Source: Vibrio owensii CAIM 1854 = LMG 25443 (lineage in GTDB: Bacteria; Pseudomonadota; Gammaproteobacteria; Enterobacterales; Vibrionaceae). Taken from it: DNA of 64,000 bases. The position numbers and the translations under genes are program-made. Positions 8,540 to 17,303 of the stretch are shown here, in pieces. The notes beneath the pieces are model-generated. The model made no database searches, was not told the DNA's origin, and was given only the letters and a program-made list of their open reading frames with translations. Where the stretch lies: positions 47,233-111,232 of the forward strand of contig NZ_JPRD01000017.1 in the NCBI RefSeq assembly GCF_000817815.1, written 5' to 3'. How positions within the stretch are numbered: the first letter of the stretch is position 1; each line of letters opens with the position of its first letter.

Positions 8540-9706
8540 ATGAACACGTCACTAACCCGAATCACGCTCACTTGTTTATTACTACAGACCATAAGTGCCC
8601 CTGCATTGGCGGTCGTGACGCCGAATCCGCCTCAGTTGCAGGCGAAAGGCTATGTGTTAATGGACTTTCAGTCCGGTGCCATTATTGCGGAGCAAAACGC
8701 GCGTGCCGGATTAGCTCCAGCCAGTTTAACTAAGCTGATGACCGCTTATGTCGTAGGGCAAGAAATCAAATCCGGGCGGCTCCAATGGGATGATAAAGTG
8801 ACGGTGAGTGAGAATGCGTGGTCAGCCAAATTCCCAGACTCCTCCAAAATGTTTATCCAACCCAAAGATGAAATCACCGTCGCCAACCTAATGCGTGGTG
8901 TGATCATTCAATCTGGTAATGATGCTTGTGTGGCGCTCGCCGAACACGTTGCCGGTAGTGAAGGGGCGTTTGTCGCCTTGATGAACGGTTGGGCAGATAA
9001 ACTCAGCCTGAACGATACCTACTTCGTTAACTCGCATGGTCTGGATAGCGAGGGTATTCAAACTTCTCCTAATGATATGGCGACGCTGATGCAATCCATC
9101 ATCAATGACGTGCCTGAAGTCTATGCGCTTTATAGTGAGAAGGTATTTAAGTGGAACAAGATCACCCAATACAACCGTAATAAACTGTTGTGGGACAAAT
9201 CGATGGATGTCGATGGCGGTAAAACGGGCTACACCAGCAATGCAGGGTACAGTTTGGTGAGTTCCGCTAAGCAAGGAAAGATGCGATTGATCTCGGTAGT
9301 GATGGGAACGCCAAGCAAACAGTCGCGTATTAGCCAGTCTAAGAACCTGCTTAGCTATGGCTTCCGATTTTATGACACCAAACAAGTGGCAAAACAGGGA
9401 GAAGTTCAGGCGAGTGCAAAAGTCTGGAAAGGCGATGTCAGTGAGATTGATTTGGGCTTCGCTCAAGATGCGTACCTGACGCTGCCTCGCTCTCTAACCG
9501 CTGGTTTAGATAAAAGCGTGGTCGTGAATGAGCCGTTGATTGCTCCCATCGCAAAAGGGGATGTGGTTGGCAAAGTCGTGTGGAAGAGTGACGATAAAAC
9601 CGTGGCGAGCTATCCGTTGGTAAGTAACCAAGCGGTGGAAGAGGGCTCGTGGATTGGGAAGTTATGGGACAGTTTAGTGCTGTGGGTGAAGTCGTTGTTT
9701 AACTAG
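8540..9706 (+). CDS. D-alanyl-D-alanine carboxypeptidase, PBP5/DacA-DacC type
   Basis: 388 residues from the ATG at 8540, preceded at six bases by GGAGGA. A Sec signal peptide ends near ALA24. The three penicillin-binding motifs are present: S62-LTK65 (SxxK), S125-GN (SxN) and K228-TG. The C-terminal domain is PBP5-like and ends in an amphipathic helix (KLWDSLVLWVKSLFN) that anchors such enzymes to the outer face of the inner membrane. It trims the terminal D-Ala of peptidoglycan stem peptides. It is likely a second copy of the housekeeping enzyme; gene stands alone with its own terminator. Confidence 0.93.
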   Translation: MNTSLTRITLTCLLLQTISAPALAVVTPNPPQLQAKGYVLMDFQSGAIIAEQNARAGLAPASLTKLMTAYVVGQEIKSGRLQWDDKVTVSENAWSAKFPDSSKMFIQPKDEITVANLMRGVIIQSGNDACVALAEHVAGSEGAFVALMNGWADKLSLNDTYFVNSHGLDSEGIQTSPNDMATLMQSIINDVPEVYALYSEKVFKWNKITQYNRNKLLWDKSMDVDGGKTGYTSNAGYSLVSSAKQGKMRLISVVMGTPSKQSRISQSKNLLSYGFRFYDTKQVAKQGEVQASAKVWKGDVSEIDLGFAQDAYLTLPRSLTAGLDKSVVVNEPLIAPIAKGDVVGKVVWKSDDKTVASYPLVSNQAVEEGSWIGKLWDSLVLWVKSLFN

Positions 9707-9752
9707 CGCAAGGACAAGTTTCGCAATAGTGATTTCAGAATTTCAGAAAAAG

Positions 9753-9787
9753 AAAAGCAGCTCGAAGGTGAGCTGCTTTTTGTTTTT
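9753..9787 (+). terminator. Rho-independent terminator
   Basis: AAAAGCAGCTC pairs with GAGCTGCTTTT over a six-base loop, followed by TGTTTTTT. Separates the carboxypeptidase from the convergent amylase. Confidence 0.85.
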
Positions 9788-9828
9788 TATAGTTGAAACG
9801 ACTTTTGCGTTTATTGCGGGTTCAGTGA

Positions 9829-12486
9829 TTATTCAGACAAGGTGATGATTGGTAAGTCATCCCAAATCTTGCTTTCATCTGATGCGCCGCCAGAGAAATT
9901 CCAAGGACCTTTGTCTTGTTCAAGGGGACGGTAAGTGGCAGACAATCCATCCAAGTCCCAAGTTGTCACATAGAATCGAATGCCATCCAGTGAATCAGGT
10001 CGACCTAGTGCGTCACTCGCGAAGTCCATCGAAATGGTGTTGTTGGCTTTGTCTACCGTCACCATTGGTGCCGGTGTTACGGCTTCGCCCCATGTTGTCG
10101 CGTTTGCTCCTTGGGTGTTGTAAATCGAGCTTTGCCAGCCGAAGACTACAGCGTTGCGACTCCATGTTCCGCTTGGCATAGAAGCGTTGATCTTAGGCAG
10201 TTCCGTTAGGTTGGTTGCTGCTTCTTCCGGTAAATCAATGAAGATGGTGAAACCAACGTGGTCAAAGCCGTTTGGCGGCAGCCAAGTATCGGTGATCTTG
10301 TCCATAGTGAAGGTCAAGCGCACGTTACTGCCAACGGTAAATACCTCGGCTTTGTTGATTGCGAGTTGGCTGTTGTCTTTATCGAACGTTGGATCCGTTG
10401 GTAGCGAGTAGTTACCGTTAGGACCGCCCATACCATCTTGTGCATCACCTGCGTCATCAATAGTGTCGTCTGGCGTGTTTGACCAGCTTAAGTCCGACAC
10501 AAAGTTCACATCTTCAATACCTGCTTTTTTCTCAGTGGAGTAAATCGCGAAGCGGTGTTGCTGTTCGCCAATCGCAAAGTGACGGGTAGATAAAGTCACG
10601 CTAAATTGACCGTCAGCACTTACGGTAATGGCTTGTGCGGTTTCTAGGTTACCGTCTACGACAAGGTTCAATTTCTCGTTTGCGTTAGCAGTACCAGCAA
10701 TCACGATGTCATCAGTGATGGTTTGTCCTTCCCAATCTTGCGCCAGTTGGATGTTGAGGTCTGGTGTATCTACCGATTGGGTGTCGTTAGTTTTCGAGTA
10801 AATCACGGCAGCTTTGGCTGGTAGCTCAAGGGTTATGTGACCGTTTTCATCTGCGATTAACTGCTCCGGAGCGTCTGCCCAGTTCGACATGATTTGTTGT
10901 TGGAAGACGGTGCCGCCCGCTTGCTCTACATCGAGTTGGTTCATCAACATCGGGGAATTCGATGTGTTCATTACCACCAAGACTTCGTCGTTATCCAACG
11001 TTCGGGTAAAGGCGAACACACCGGCGCCAGCTTTATCGCTGCCAATCACTTTCATTTCGCCGCGAGTCATGACTTTGTTCTCGGTACGCAACTTAGCAAG
11101 CTCTTGGATGAACAAGTACATCTCGCTGTTTTGGTCGAATGAATCTACGTAATCGCCGTCTTCACGGTAACCGCCAGCAAACATTGCATCGCGCGCCGCT
11201 GACATTGCCTGTTCAGTACCTTGGTAAATCACAGGGATGCCCGGTACCGCCATCATGGTAATCAGCGCTTGTTTCATATCGTTGACGCTGCCTTGCGATA
11301 GAAAACGCGGCATATCGTGGTTATCAATGAAGTTCGGCATGATGTATGGATTCGGGAACATCTCCATCATTTTCTCAAGACGGAAGCGTAAGTAATCGGT
11401 CGGTTGTCCTGCTGCAAACACGCGCGTCATGGTAGCTTGCAATGGGAAGTTCAGCACCGAGGTTAACTGTTCCGGTGAGCCGCTTTCGCCGATGTAAGTC
11501 AGCATCTTCTCTTCGCCTTCGGTGTTGTAAGGCGTAGATGTTTCGAACACTTCACCAAAGGTCAGGAAGTTATCGCGACCGGTATCAACGGCTTGAGTCA
11601 TCACACCATCGTCGGCATGCAGGAAGTCGTTCCAGAAATCGTGCTCAACAAACTTCACGGTATCGATACGGAACCCGTCAACGCCCACTTCGCGGATCCA
11701 TTTACGGTAGCTCTCTTTTAGATAAGCGCGTACTTCAGGATCGGACGTATTCAGGTCATCCAGATCCGACAGTTGCCAGATTTTTTCTTGGACGGGATCG
11801 TTGTGGTCGGTGATGCTTGGTGTCCAGTGGTAAATGCCAGTACCGTCTTCTTTACACTCATTCATGTTGAGTGGATAAGGCAGTTCTTGCCCTGCTGGCA
11901 GCGCATTTTCAATCAAGCGAAAACCTTGGCAAGGAAGGCTAGGATCGTAATTGTATGGGTCATCGTAAGTGAAGAAGTTACCAACGTGGTTGGTCACGAT
12001 GTCTTGAATCAAGAACATATTACGAGCATGTACTTCTCGTGCTAACGCTTGGTAGCTTTCCATGTCACCAAAGTGCTCATCCACTTTTTGGAAATCACGC
12101 GCCCAGTAGCCGTGGTAGCCGCCGTAGTTTTGTTCGGCATCCCACCATTGGTTTGCCACTGGCGGCGTAATCCAGATAGAGGTTGCGCCTAGGTCTTCGA
12201 TGTAACCCAGTTTGTCACTGACACCAACAAGGTCACCACCACTGAATTTTTTGTCTGAGGTAGGATCGTATTCATTCTGACCTTGATCGTTAAGCGTGTT
12301 GTCGCCGTCGTTAAAACGGTCGATCATCAAGAAGTAAATGATCTGGTCTTGCCAATCAGGAGATGCCACGTGGTTTCCTGTATCTGCTGGTGTGGTTTCA
12401 TCGCTACCACAGCCAGAAAGAGCTAAGGCGATCGCTAAAGGTAGTATTTTTATTTTATTCATAGGGTTAGGTAAGGTTTCAAACAC
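9829..12486 (-). CDS. Lipoprotein alpha-amylase (GH13) with C-terminal glucodextranase-like domain
   Basis: 885 residues from a GTG at 12486 (GGAGA eight bases upstream); an ATG at 12462 would give a more typical short lipoprotein signal, so the start is unsettled. Lipobox LSGC with Cys26. GH13 regions: DIVTNH (162-167), GFRIDTVKF (R273, nucleophile D275), FGEVFE (acid/base E312), FIDNHD (D391). A beta-sandwich C domain and an additional module (about 680-870) resembling the DOMON-like glucodextranase C-terminal domain follow. It hydrolyses starch or maltodextrin at the outer membrane or surface. The gene follows, on the same strand, an AraC regulator with a CBM21-like domain. Confidence 0.93.
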   Translation of the reverse strand: MFETLPNPMNKIKILPLAIALALSGCGSDETTPADTGNHVASPDWQDQIIYFLMIDRFNDGDNTLNDQGQNEYDPTSDKKFSGGDLVGVSDKLGYIEDLGATSIWITPPVANQWWDAEQNYGGYHGYWARDFQKVDEHFGDMESYQALAREVHARNMFLIQDIVTNHVGNFFTYDDPYNYDPSLPCQGFRLIENALPAGQELPYPLNMNECKEDGTGIYHWTPSITDHNDPVQEKIWQLSDLDDLNTSDPEVRAYLKESYRKWIREVGVDGFRIDTVKFVEHDFWNDFLHADDGVMTQAVDTGRDNFLTFGEVFETSTPYNTEGEEKMLTYIGESGSPEQLTSVLNFPLQATMTRVFAAGQPTDYLRFRLEKMMEMFPNPYIMPNFIDNHDMPRFLSQGSVNDMKQALITMMAVPGIPVIYQGTEQAMSAARDAMFAGGYREDGDYVDSFDQNSEMYLFIQELAKLRTENKVMTRGEMKVIGSDKAGAGVFAFTRTLDNDEVLVVMNTSNSPMLMNQLDVEQAGGTVFQQQIMSNWADAPEQLIADENGHITLELPAKAAVIYSKTNDTQSVDTPDLNIQLAQDWEGQTITDDIVIAGTANANEKLNLVVDGNLETAQAITVSADGQFSVTLSTRHFAIGEQQHRFAIYSTEKKAGIEDVNFVSDLSWSNTPDDTIDDAGDAQDGMGGPNGNYSLPTDPTFDKDNSQLAINKAEVFTVGSNVRLTFTMDKITDTWLPPNGFDHVGFTIFIDLPEEAATNLTELPKINASMPSGTWSRNAVVFGWQSSIYNTQGANATTWGEAVTPAPMVTVDKANNTISMDFASDALGRPDSLDGIRFYVTTWDLDGLSATYRPLEQDKGPWNFSGGASDESKIWDDLPIITLSE

Positions 12487-12550
12487 GGTTTTTGTCTCCG
12501 TTATGCAGCAATGCGGAAACGATAAAGCAAAGGTTTGAAATTGAGAGTGT

Positions 12551-12586
12551 CATTTCGCGCCAAAAGAGACGTGAAATGATGTCACG
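12551..12586. promoter_or_regulatory. Inverted repeat between regulator and amylase genes
   Basis: CATTTCGCG (12551-12559) is repeated in inverted form as CGTGAAATG (12570-12578, one mismatch), and CGTGA-n7-TCACG forms a second palindrome (12570-12586). It lies 65-100 bases before the amylase start, a position suited to an activator site. Assignment to the adjacent regulator is a guess. Confidence 0.35.
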
Positions 12587-12615
12587 AAGAGCTGAATTTG
12601 AACTGTGCTACATAT

Positions 12616-14085
12616 TTAACTGAGTGGTTGCACAATTGGGTATTGAATCGGGTAATGATCTTTGGCTAACTCATTACCAGAATGATCATAGAGTCGGAAT
12701 CGGCACTGTTTAACCGTTTGGGTTAGGGGCAGTTGCAGCGCCCAGCATGTGTAATCTTCTGCATTCTGAGTTTGCCTCATTGTGTGCGGAGATGGCGCGT
12801 CACCCACGTAGCAATCGATCTTCGCCACGTCTTTTAATCGACACGCGAGTTCCACAAACAAGGTGTACTGAGTGCCGAGTTGGATAAGTTGTCTTGTCGG
12901 GACAATGTATTCCGTTGCGCCAATTAAAAGCCCTTTAGAAACCACGTAATCGCGCTGGTGGTTGTTATCAATGTAGCGTTCACCTTCGACTTCATAACAC
13001 AGTCTAAACGTCAGTGGATGAGCGACAGGAAGCTCTGTTGTCGCCCATAGTTCGGTGCCATTATTCAAAAAACGCTCGAAGAAGGCTGGGTAGCGACGCC
13101 ATGCACCATCACGGTCTCGACACTCAACGGAGACCACTTTTTCAAACGCAATATTATCCACTTCCATCCAGATTTTACCGACGGGTTGGTCAATGTCGTG
13201 ATCGGCTAGAGTATTGGCTTTGGCATAGTACAAGCGGATGGGGTGGTTATTGAGATGAGTGCGGTTATCCAAACACTGCTGGCGATATTGCATTGGCGAA
13301 AACGGATACCAACGGCGAAAGGTTCTATGGAAGTTGGAAGGCTCTTCATAACCCAACTGATAAGCGATTTGCTGCGTTGTGAGTTGAGTATCTGCAAGTA
13401 GGGCTAATGCGTGCTTTTTCTTGGCGAAGTCGACGCATTGCGAATAGCTCATTCGTTTTTCTTGCAGGCGACGTTGTAAGGTGCGCTTGGATACGCCCAG
13501 TTGTAGCGCGGCTTGTTCTAGTTTCAGTGCGTAATTGCTGTTTTTGACGAACAGAGCATTAAGCACGCTCAACAATTCTGGCTGTTCAATTGGCTGGTGA
13601 GACAGCAGCAAATAAACATGTTTTACCAAGTCGAACACGACCGAGTTCTGCTTCGGGTTGATGTCTTCTTCTAGCTCGAATTGAGCAGAGTAAAGGTCAT
13701 GGTTGCGAAGATGAATGCGCACAGATTTATTTAAACCTAGCTGTTCCAATTGCATCAGCAGCAAGTCATAAACCGATTCTGCCCAGCTTGGCATTTCGGT
13801 AGCTCTGCACTCTAGCCGCATCTGAATCTGGTTATCACTGTGTTCGAAAACAATGTACAAGCGACGGTCGAATAGCGAAACACTTTTGCTCCACCACAGC
13901 AAACCTTCACGTAGCGTCGGTGCCTCTTGCAACATCATACATTGCAAGGCAACCAGCTTTTCAATGTGCCAATATTCGCCAGCAATTCTTAGGTGATTAT
14001 GCCCAAGTTTTTTGCAGAGAAAGGGCGTGATGATGTTGTCTTGAGGCAGCATGAAAGTGGTTCGGTAACAGAGCAAAGGCGACAT
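12616..14085 (-). CDS. AraC-family regulator fused to a CBM21-like starch/glycogen-binding domain
   Basis: 489 residues, about 200 longer than ordinary AraC proteins. Residues 1-180: sensor-like region resembling the OruR/ArgR-type arrangement. Residues 187-270: two helix-turn-helix motifs (LGVSKRTLQRRL; QIAYQLGYEEPSNFHRTFRRW). Residues 304-382 read like a CBM21 domain as in PPP1R3 glycogen-targeting subunits: VDNIAFEKVVSV, W329, FRLCYEVEGERYIDNN and RDY. Residues 397-489 look like a second divergent beta-sandwich of the same pattern. No signal peptide, so cytoplasmic. Placed directly upstream of the amylase gene on the same strand, it may sense alpha-glucan and activate amylase. The fusion is the unusual part; the domain call needs a profile search. 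Confidence 0.8.
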   Translation of the reverse strand: MSPLLCYRTTFMLPQDNIITPFLCKKLGHNHLRIAGEYWHIEKLVALQCMMLQEAPTLREGLLWWSKSVSLFDRRLYIVFEHSDNQIQMRLECRATEMPSWAESVYDLLLMQLEQLGLNKSVRIHLRNHDLYSAQFELEEDINPKQNSVVFDLVKHVYLLLSHQPIEQPELLSVLNALFVKNSNYALKLEQAALQLGVSKRTLQRRLQEKRMSYSQCVDFAKKKHALALLADTQLTTQQIAYQLGYEEPSNFHRTFRRWYPFSPMQYRQQCLDNRTHLNNHPIRLYYAKANTLADHDIDQPVGKIWMEVDNIAFEKVVSVECRDRDGAWRRYPAFFERFLNNGTELWATTELPVAHPLTFRLCYEVEGERYIDNNHQRDYVVSKGLLIGATEYIVPTRQLIQLGTQYTLFVELACRLKDVAKIDCYVGDAPSPHTMRQTQNAEDYTCWALQLPLTQTVKQCRFRLYDHSGNELAKDHYPIQYPIVQPLS

Positions 14086-14247
14086 TATTGCTTAAACCAG
14101 GTGTTGCTTCAGTGAGAGTGCTCAAAGCTTGTTACATCGGCGATTTTCAAATTTATTTTGAAGATGTTTTTAACTGAAATCGGTTTTTCCCTGTAACTCA
14201 TAAGGTTAAAGTGATAACCAGCATAAACTACTCGACTGGAGAACCCG

Positions 14248-14901
14248 ATGGACATCGTTCAAGCTGCTAAATCCCGCTACTCAACCAAAGTCTTTGACCC
14301 AACTCGTAAGCTGCCGCAAGAAAAGATCGACGCAGTCAAAGAGCTGATTCGTTTTAGTCCATCGAGCGTGAACTCTCAGCCGTGGCACTTCATTCTGGCA
14401 AGCACAGAAGAGGGCAAGCAACGTATCGCAAAAGCAGCACAAGAGAACTACGCGTTCAACGCTGCGAAGATCTTGAATGCGTCACACGTGTTGGTGTTCT
14501 GTGCCAAAACGGGCATCGATAACGACTACATCGAAGCGCTATTGGCGCAGGAAGAAAAAGACGGTCGATTCCCAACCGAAGAGGCAAGAGCAGCGGTACG
14601 TGGCGGTCGTAGTTACTTTGTAAACATGCACCGTTTTGACCTAAAAGATGCTAATCATTGGATGGAGAAACAGGTTTACCTCAACGTGGGTACATTGTTG
14701 CTGGGTGCTTCAACGCTAGAAATTGATGCGGTGCCAATCGAGGGTTTTGACCCGAAAGTGTTGGATGAAGAATTTGGTCTACGTGAAAAAGGCTACACTG
14801 GTGTTGTGATTGTGCCACTTGGCTACCACGCGGAAGATGACTTCAATGCTAAGACGCCTAAGTCACGCTGGGAAGCAGAAACTGTATTTACTGAGATTTA
14901 A
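14248..14901 (+). CDS. nfsB: Oxygen-insensitive NAD(P)H nitroreductase NfsB
   Basis: 217 residues, the standard NfsB length. The N-terminal AAKSRYSTKVFD and RFSPSSVNSQPWHFI are the FMN-phosphate and isoalloxazine contacts; GASTLEIDAVPIEGF and the C-terminal KTPKSRWEAETVF are typical. It reduces nitroaromatics and quinones by two electrons at a time with FMN. The ATG follows CTGGAGAACCCG. It is followed after five bases by the ABM-domain gene, so the two probably form an operon. Confidence 0.95.
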   Translation: MDIVQAAKSRYSTKVFDPTRKLPQEKIDAVKELIRFSPSSVNSQPWHFILASTEEGKQRIAKAAQENYAFNAAKILNASHVLVFCAKTGIDNDYIEALLAQEEKDGRFPTEEARAAVRGGRSYFVNMHRFDLKDANHWMEKQVYLNVGTLLLGASTLEIDAVPIEGFDPKVLDEEFGLREKGYTGVVIVPLGYHAEDDFNAKTPKSRWEAETVFTEI

Positions 14902-14906
14902 TCAAG

Positions 14907-15197
14907 ATGATCCATTTAGTTGCAGAAATTAAAGCCTACCCAGATAGTATCGACAACGTAACCAACTTACTTTCTGGTCTACTAGAACCTTCTCGTGAAG
15001 AAGACGGTTGTTGCCAATACGAACTGTATTTGGATCAAAAGATCGAAGGCTTGTTTATGTTCCAAGAAATTTGGGCATCGCAAGAAGCGTTAGATAAGCA
15101 CCTACAAAGCCCACATATCGCACAGTTTATCTCGACGCTAGAAGATAACGATTGGGTTGAATATTCTCAGATTCGCCCAATGACGTTTGTCGGCTAA
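14907..15197 (+). CDS. Antibiotic biosynthesis monooxygenase (ABM) domain protein
   Basis: 96 residues: a single ferredoxin-like ABM domain (IHLVAEIKAYPDSIDNV; EEDGCCQYELY; FMFQEIWASQEALDKHLQSPH). Family members include quinol monooxygenase YgiN and small uncharacterised oxygenases. It begins five bases after nfsB, so co-expression with a quinone/nitro-reductase is likely; a role in handling quinols is a reasonable inference. Its stop overlaps the convergent LysR stop by a few bases. Confidence 0.87.
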   Translation: MIHLVAEIKAYPDSIDNVTNLLSGLLEPSREEDGCCQYELYLDQKIEGLFMFQEIWASQEALDKHLQSPHIAQFISTLEDNDWVEYSQIRPMTFVG

Positions 15198-16123
15198 CCT
15201 TCTGAGCAGAATGTTGCCAGCACTTTCTTACGTTGCTGGCAGCATTTTTCATGAATGAATTCACGGAAAGTACGAATGGTTGGCGTCAGCAAACGACGAT
15301 CGGCGCACACCATGTATAGCGGTACCGGACCACAATCCCACTCAGGCAATACTCTTACTAATCTTCCCTCAATCAAATCTTGGCTGATGTCCATCAGTGA
15401 TTTGTTGGCGATGCCTTTGCCTTTGATTGCTAAGCGATGGGATAAGTCACTGTCGTTGCTAAGTAGCTTGCCACTCACAACAACCTGTTCTGTTTCGTCA
15501 CCGCGAGTCAGCGTCCATTTGTTGTAAACCGAATCCGCCACCATGTAACACAAACAGTTGTGTTGGTTTAGATCTTCCGGTTTGGTCAGCACAGGATTAT
15601 TTGCGACGTATTCTGGAGAGGCACACAGGATTCGCTCATTTGCACCACACAACGCCAATACGACGAGGTTAGAGTCAGCAGGTTCACCGTAACGAATCGC
15701 GATGTCGACGGGTTTGGTGTACATATCGGTTAAGCTGTCAGACAGCTCTAACTTGATAGAGACGTTCGGGTAAACATCAATAAATTCATCAACCCAATCA
15801 AGCAGCATGTTGCGACCAAAATCAGATGGCGCAGTGATGTGCAGCTGACCTGATAACTCGCCACGCGCGCTTGATATCTGATCTAACCCTTCTTGCAGCA
15901 TTGCGAGCGCTTGGGTGGTTTTGTCTAAGAACAACTCACCTTCCGAGGTTAGGCGAAGGCTGCGAGTGGAGCGTACAAACAGCGGAAAGCCTATTTGTCC
16001 CTCAAGACGTTTGATCGATGCACTGATGGCTGCTGGTGTCATGTCCATGCTGTTGGCGGCTTTCGAAAAACTGCCTTGGCGTGCGGTTTCGACAAAGATA
16101 TTCAGATCGTTGAGGGCTTTCAT
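15194..16123 (-). CDS. LysR-family transcriptional regulator
   Basis: 309 residues from the ATG at 16123, which restores the canonical LysR N-terminus MKALNDLNIFVETARQGSFSKAA; an upstream extension to 16204 is in frame but has no family homology. The winged helix-turn-helix occupies about 1-60 (SKAANSMDMTPAAISASIKRLE); the rest is the periplasmic-binding-protein-like effector domain. CrgA-type subfamily by appearance. It converges on nfsB-ABM rather than diverging, so a regulatory link with that operon is only possible. Divergent from VF530. Confidence 0.9.
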   Translation of the reverse strand: MKALNDLNIFVETARQGSFSKAANSMDMTPAAISASIKRLEGQIGFPLFVRSTRSLRLTSEGELFLDKTTQALAMLQEGLDQISSARGELSGQLHITAPSDFGRNMLLDWVDEFIDVYPNVSIKLELSDSLTDMYTKPVDIAIRYGEPADSNLVVLALCGANERILCASPEYVANNPVLTKPEDLNQHNCLCYMVADSVYNKWTLTRGDETEQVVVSGKLLSNDSDLSHRLAIKGKGIANKSLMDISQDLIEGRLVRVLPEWDCGPVPLYMVCADRRLLTPTIRTFREFIHEKCCQQRKKVLATFCSEG

Positions 16124-16255
16124 AATGAAAAGGGCTTTTAAGAAGTTTGGGCTACTATAGGGGAGAGTCGCAGGGCAATTCAAGGTTAAAACATTAGGTT
16201 GCACGGCGAGTTTGAGTTAGATTAGCGCGCAACTTCACTTTACCGGATCAATAGC

Positions 16256-16474
16256 ATGAGCCAACAGCAGCCGAATAACCCACTTCACGGGTTGAGTTTA
16301 GAGAAAATCCTTACCCGTTTAGTTGAGCACTTTGGGTGGAACGGAATGCATGAGCGCGTTCGTGTGAACTGCTTTAAGAAAGATCCTTCAATCAAATCTT
16401 CGTTGAAGTTCCTACGCAAAACGCAGTGGGCAAGAGATAAAGTAGAAGCGCTGTACATCGAAACGTTCTGCTAA
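16256..16474 (+). CDS. VF530-family DNA-binding protein (DUF2132)
   Basis: 72 residues. The signature [21 protein letters not shown] with [21 protein letters not shown] matches the VF530 family, small helical DNA-binding proteins named after the Vibrio fischeri member. Function unknown. A second, longer family member is at 59522 and is broken by a stop codon exactly at the Trp of KTQWAR. Confidence 0.88.
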   Translation: MSQQQPNNPLHGLSLEKILTRLVEHFGWNGMHERVRVNCFKKDPSIKSSLKFLRKTQWARDKVEALYIETFC

Positions 16475-16502
16475 TCGGATTTGGTGCACGTTTAAATGAG
16501 AG

Positions 16503-16535
16503 ATTCCGGATGGCTCGCTGAGGCTCGTCCGGAAT
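16503..16535. repeat. REP-like palindrome
   Basis: ATTCCGGA and TCCGGAAT are perfect inverted arms around a 17-base centre containing two GGCTCG copies. Such CCGGAATGA-type palindromes are typical dispersed intergenic repeats in Vibrio. No T-run, so not a terminator. Confidence 0.55.
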
Positions 16536-16579
16536 GACGCTGATTTCTTGTTGCGTTGTCGGTTATTTAGACCTTAATC

Positions 16580-16636
<57 letters not shown>

Positions 16637-16641
16637 CTTTA

Positions 16642-17094
16642 TTACTCCAAATGATGCGTACTGCCCACGGTACCTTCCAAGTCTAAAATCGACTGGCGGA
16701 CGTGGTCTGGAATCGCGGCTTTCACATTGTTCTTAAAATCAAACATCACACCAGTAGCGGTCGCAATGGTCGCAATCTTGCCCCACTTCTTACTCAGCAC
16801 TTGGTATTCCATCGTGATGCGATCTTCTTGCATGTCGATTACGCGTGAGCCAATTAAAAGCGTATCTGGAAACGTAACGGGTAGCTTATAGCGGCATTGG
16901 GTTTCACTTAGAACCGGACCGATGTGAGACGTCTGCAAATCTACCAACAGATTAATCTTGTTGAAGTAGTCCAAACGCGCAGTTTCGAAGTAACGAAAAT
17001 ACACCGCATTGTTGACGTGTTGCAGGGCATCCATCTCTCCCCAAGCGACTTTGATTTCCGTAATCACTGGGAATTCTTTTAATAACGTATCCAT
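16642..17094 (-). CDS. Acyl-CoA thioesterase, 4HBT hotdog family
   Basis: 150 residues, single hotdog domain. The 4-hydroxybenzoyl-CoA-thioesterase motif is clear: VAWGEMDALQHVNNAVYFRYFETARLDYF (Asp in EMDALQHVNN is the usual catalytic residue; residues about 16-45). Family enzymes (YbgC, FadM) hydrolyse acyl-CoAs. Cytoplasmic. Monocistronic; the ATG at 17094 is preceded by AAGGAACATGAGTA on the minus strand. The 3' end abuts a tandem repeat, so repeat-length changes would not alter the protein. Confidence 0.88.
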   Translation of the reverse strand: MDTLLKEFPVITEIKVAWGEMDALQHVNNAVYFRYFETARLDYFNKINLLVDLQTSHIGPVLSETQCRYKLPVTFPDTLLIGSRVIDMQEDRITMEYQVLSKKWGKIATIATATGVMFDFKNNVKAAIPDHVRQSILDLEGTVGSTHHLE

Positions 17095-17303
17095 TACTCA
17101 TGTTCCTTTTTCATCGACGTTGCCGCAATTTGCAAAGCGACTTATCACTTTGAGTATTTATTCTAGATGGAACTGATTAAAATGTAATAAAATTGTATGT
17201 AAAATGTGAAATGAATTAGATGCTTATTTTTGTAAGCTAAAAACTTTACATAGTCAGTTGTGAGGCGTAGGTTTAAGTAAGCGTAACCAAAAGGAGATGT
17301 CCA

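Noticed and set aside
8888..9466. 192-codon minus-strand frame inside the carboxypeptidase gene
   Set aside because: Antisense to SxN and KTG motifs of a clear PBP; composition not protein-like.
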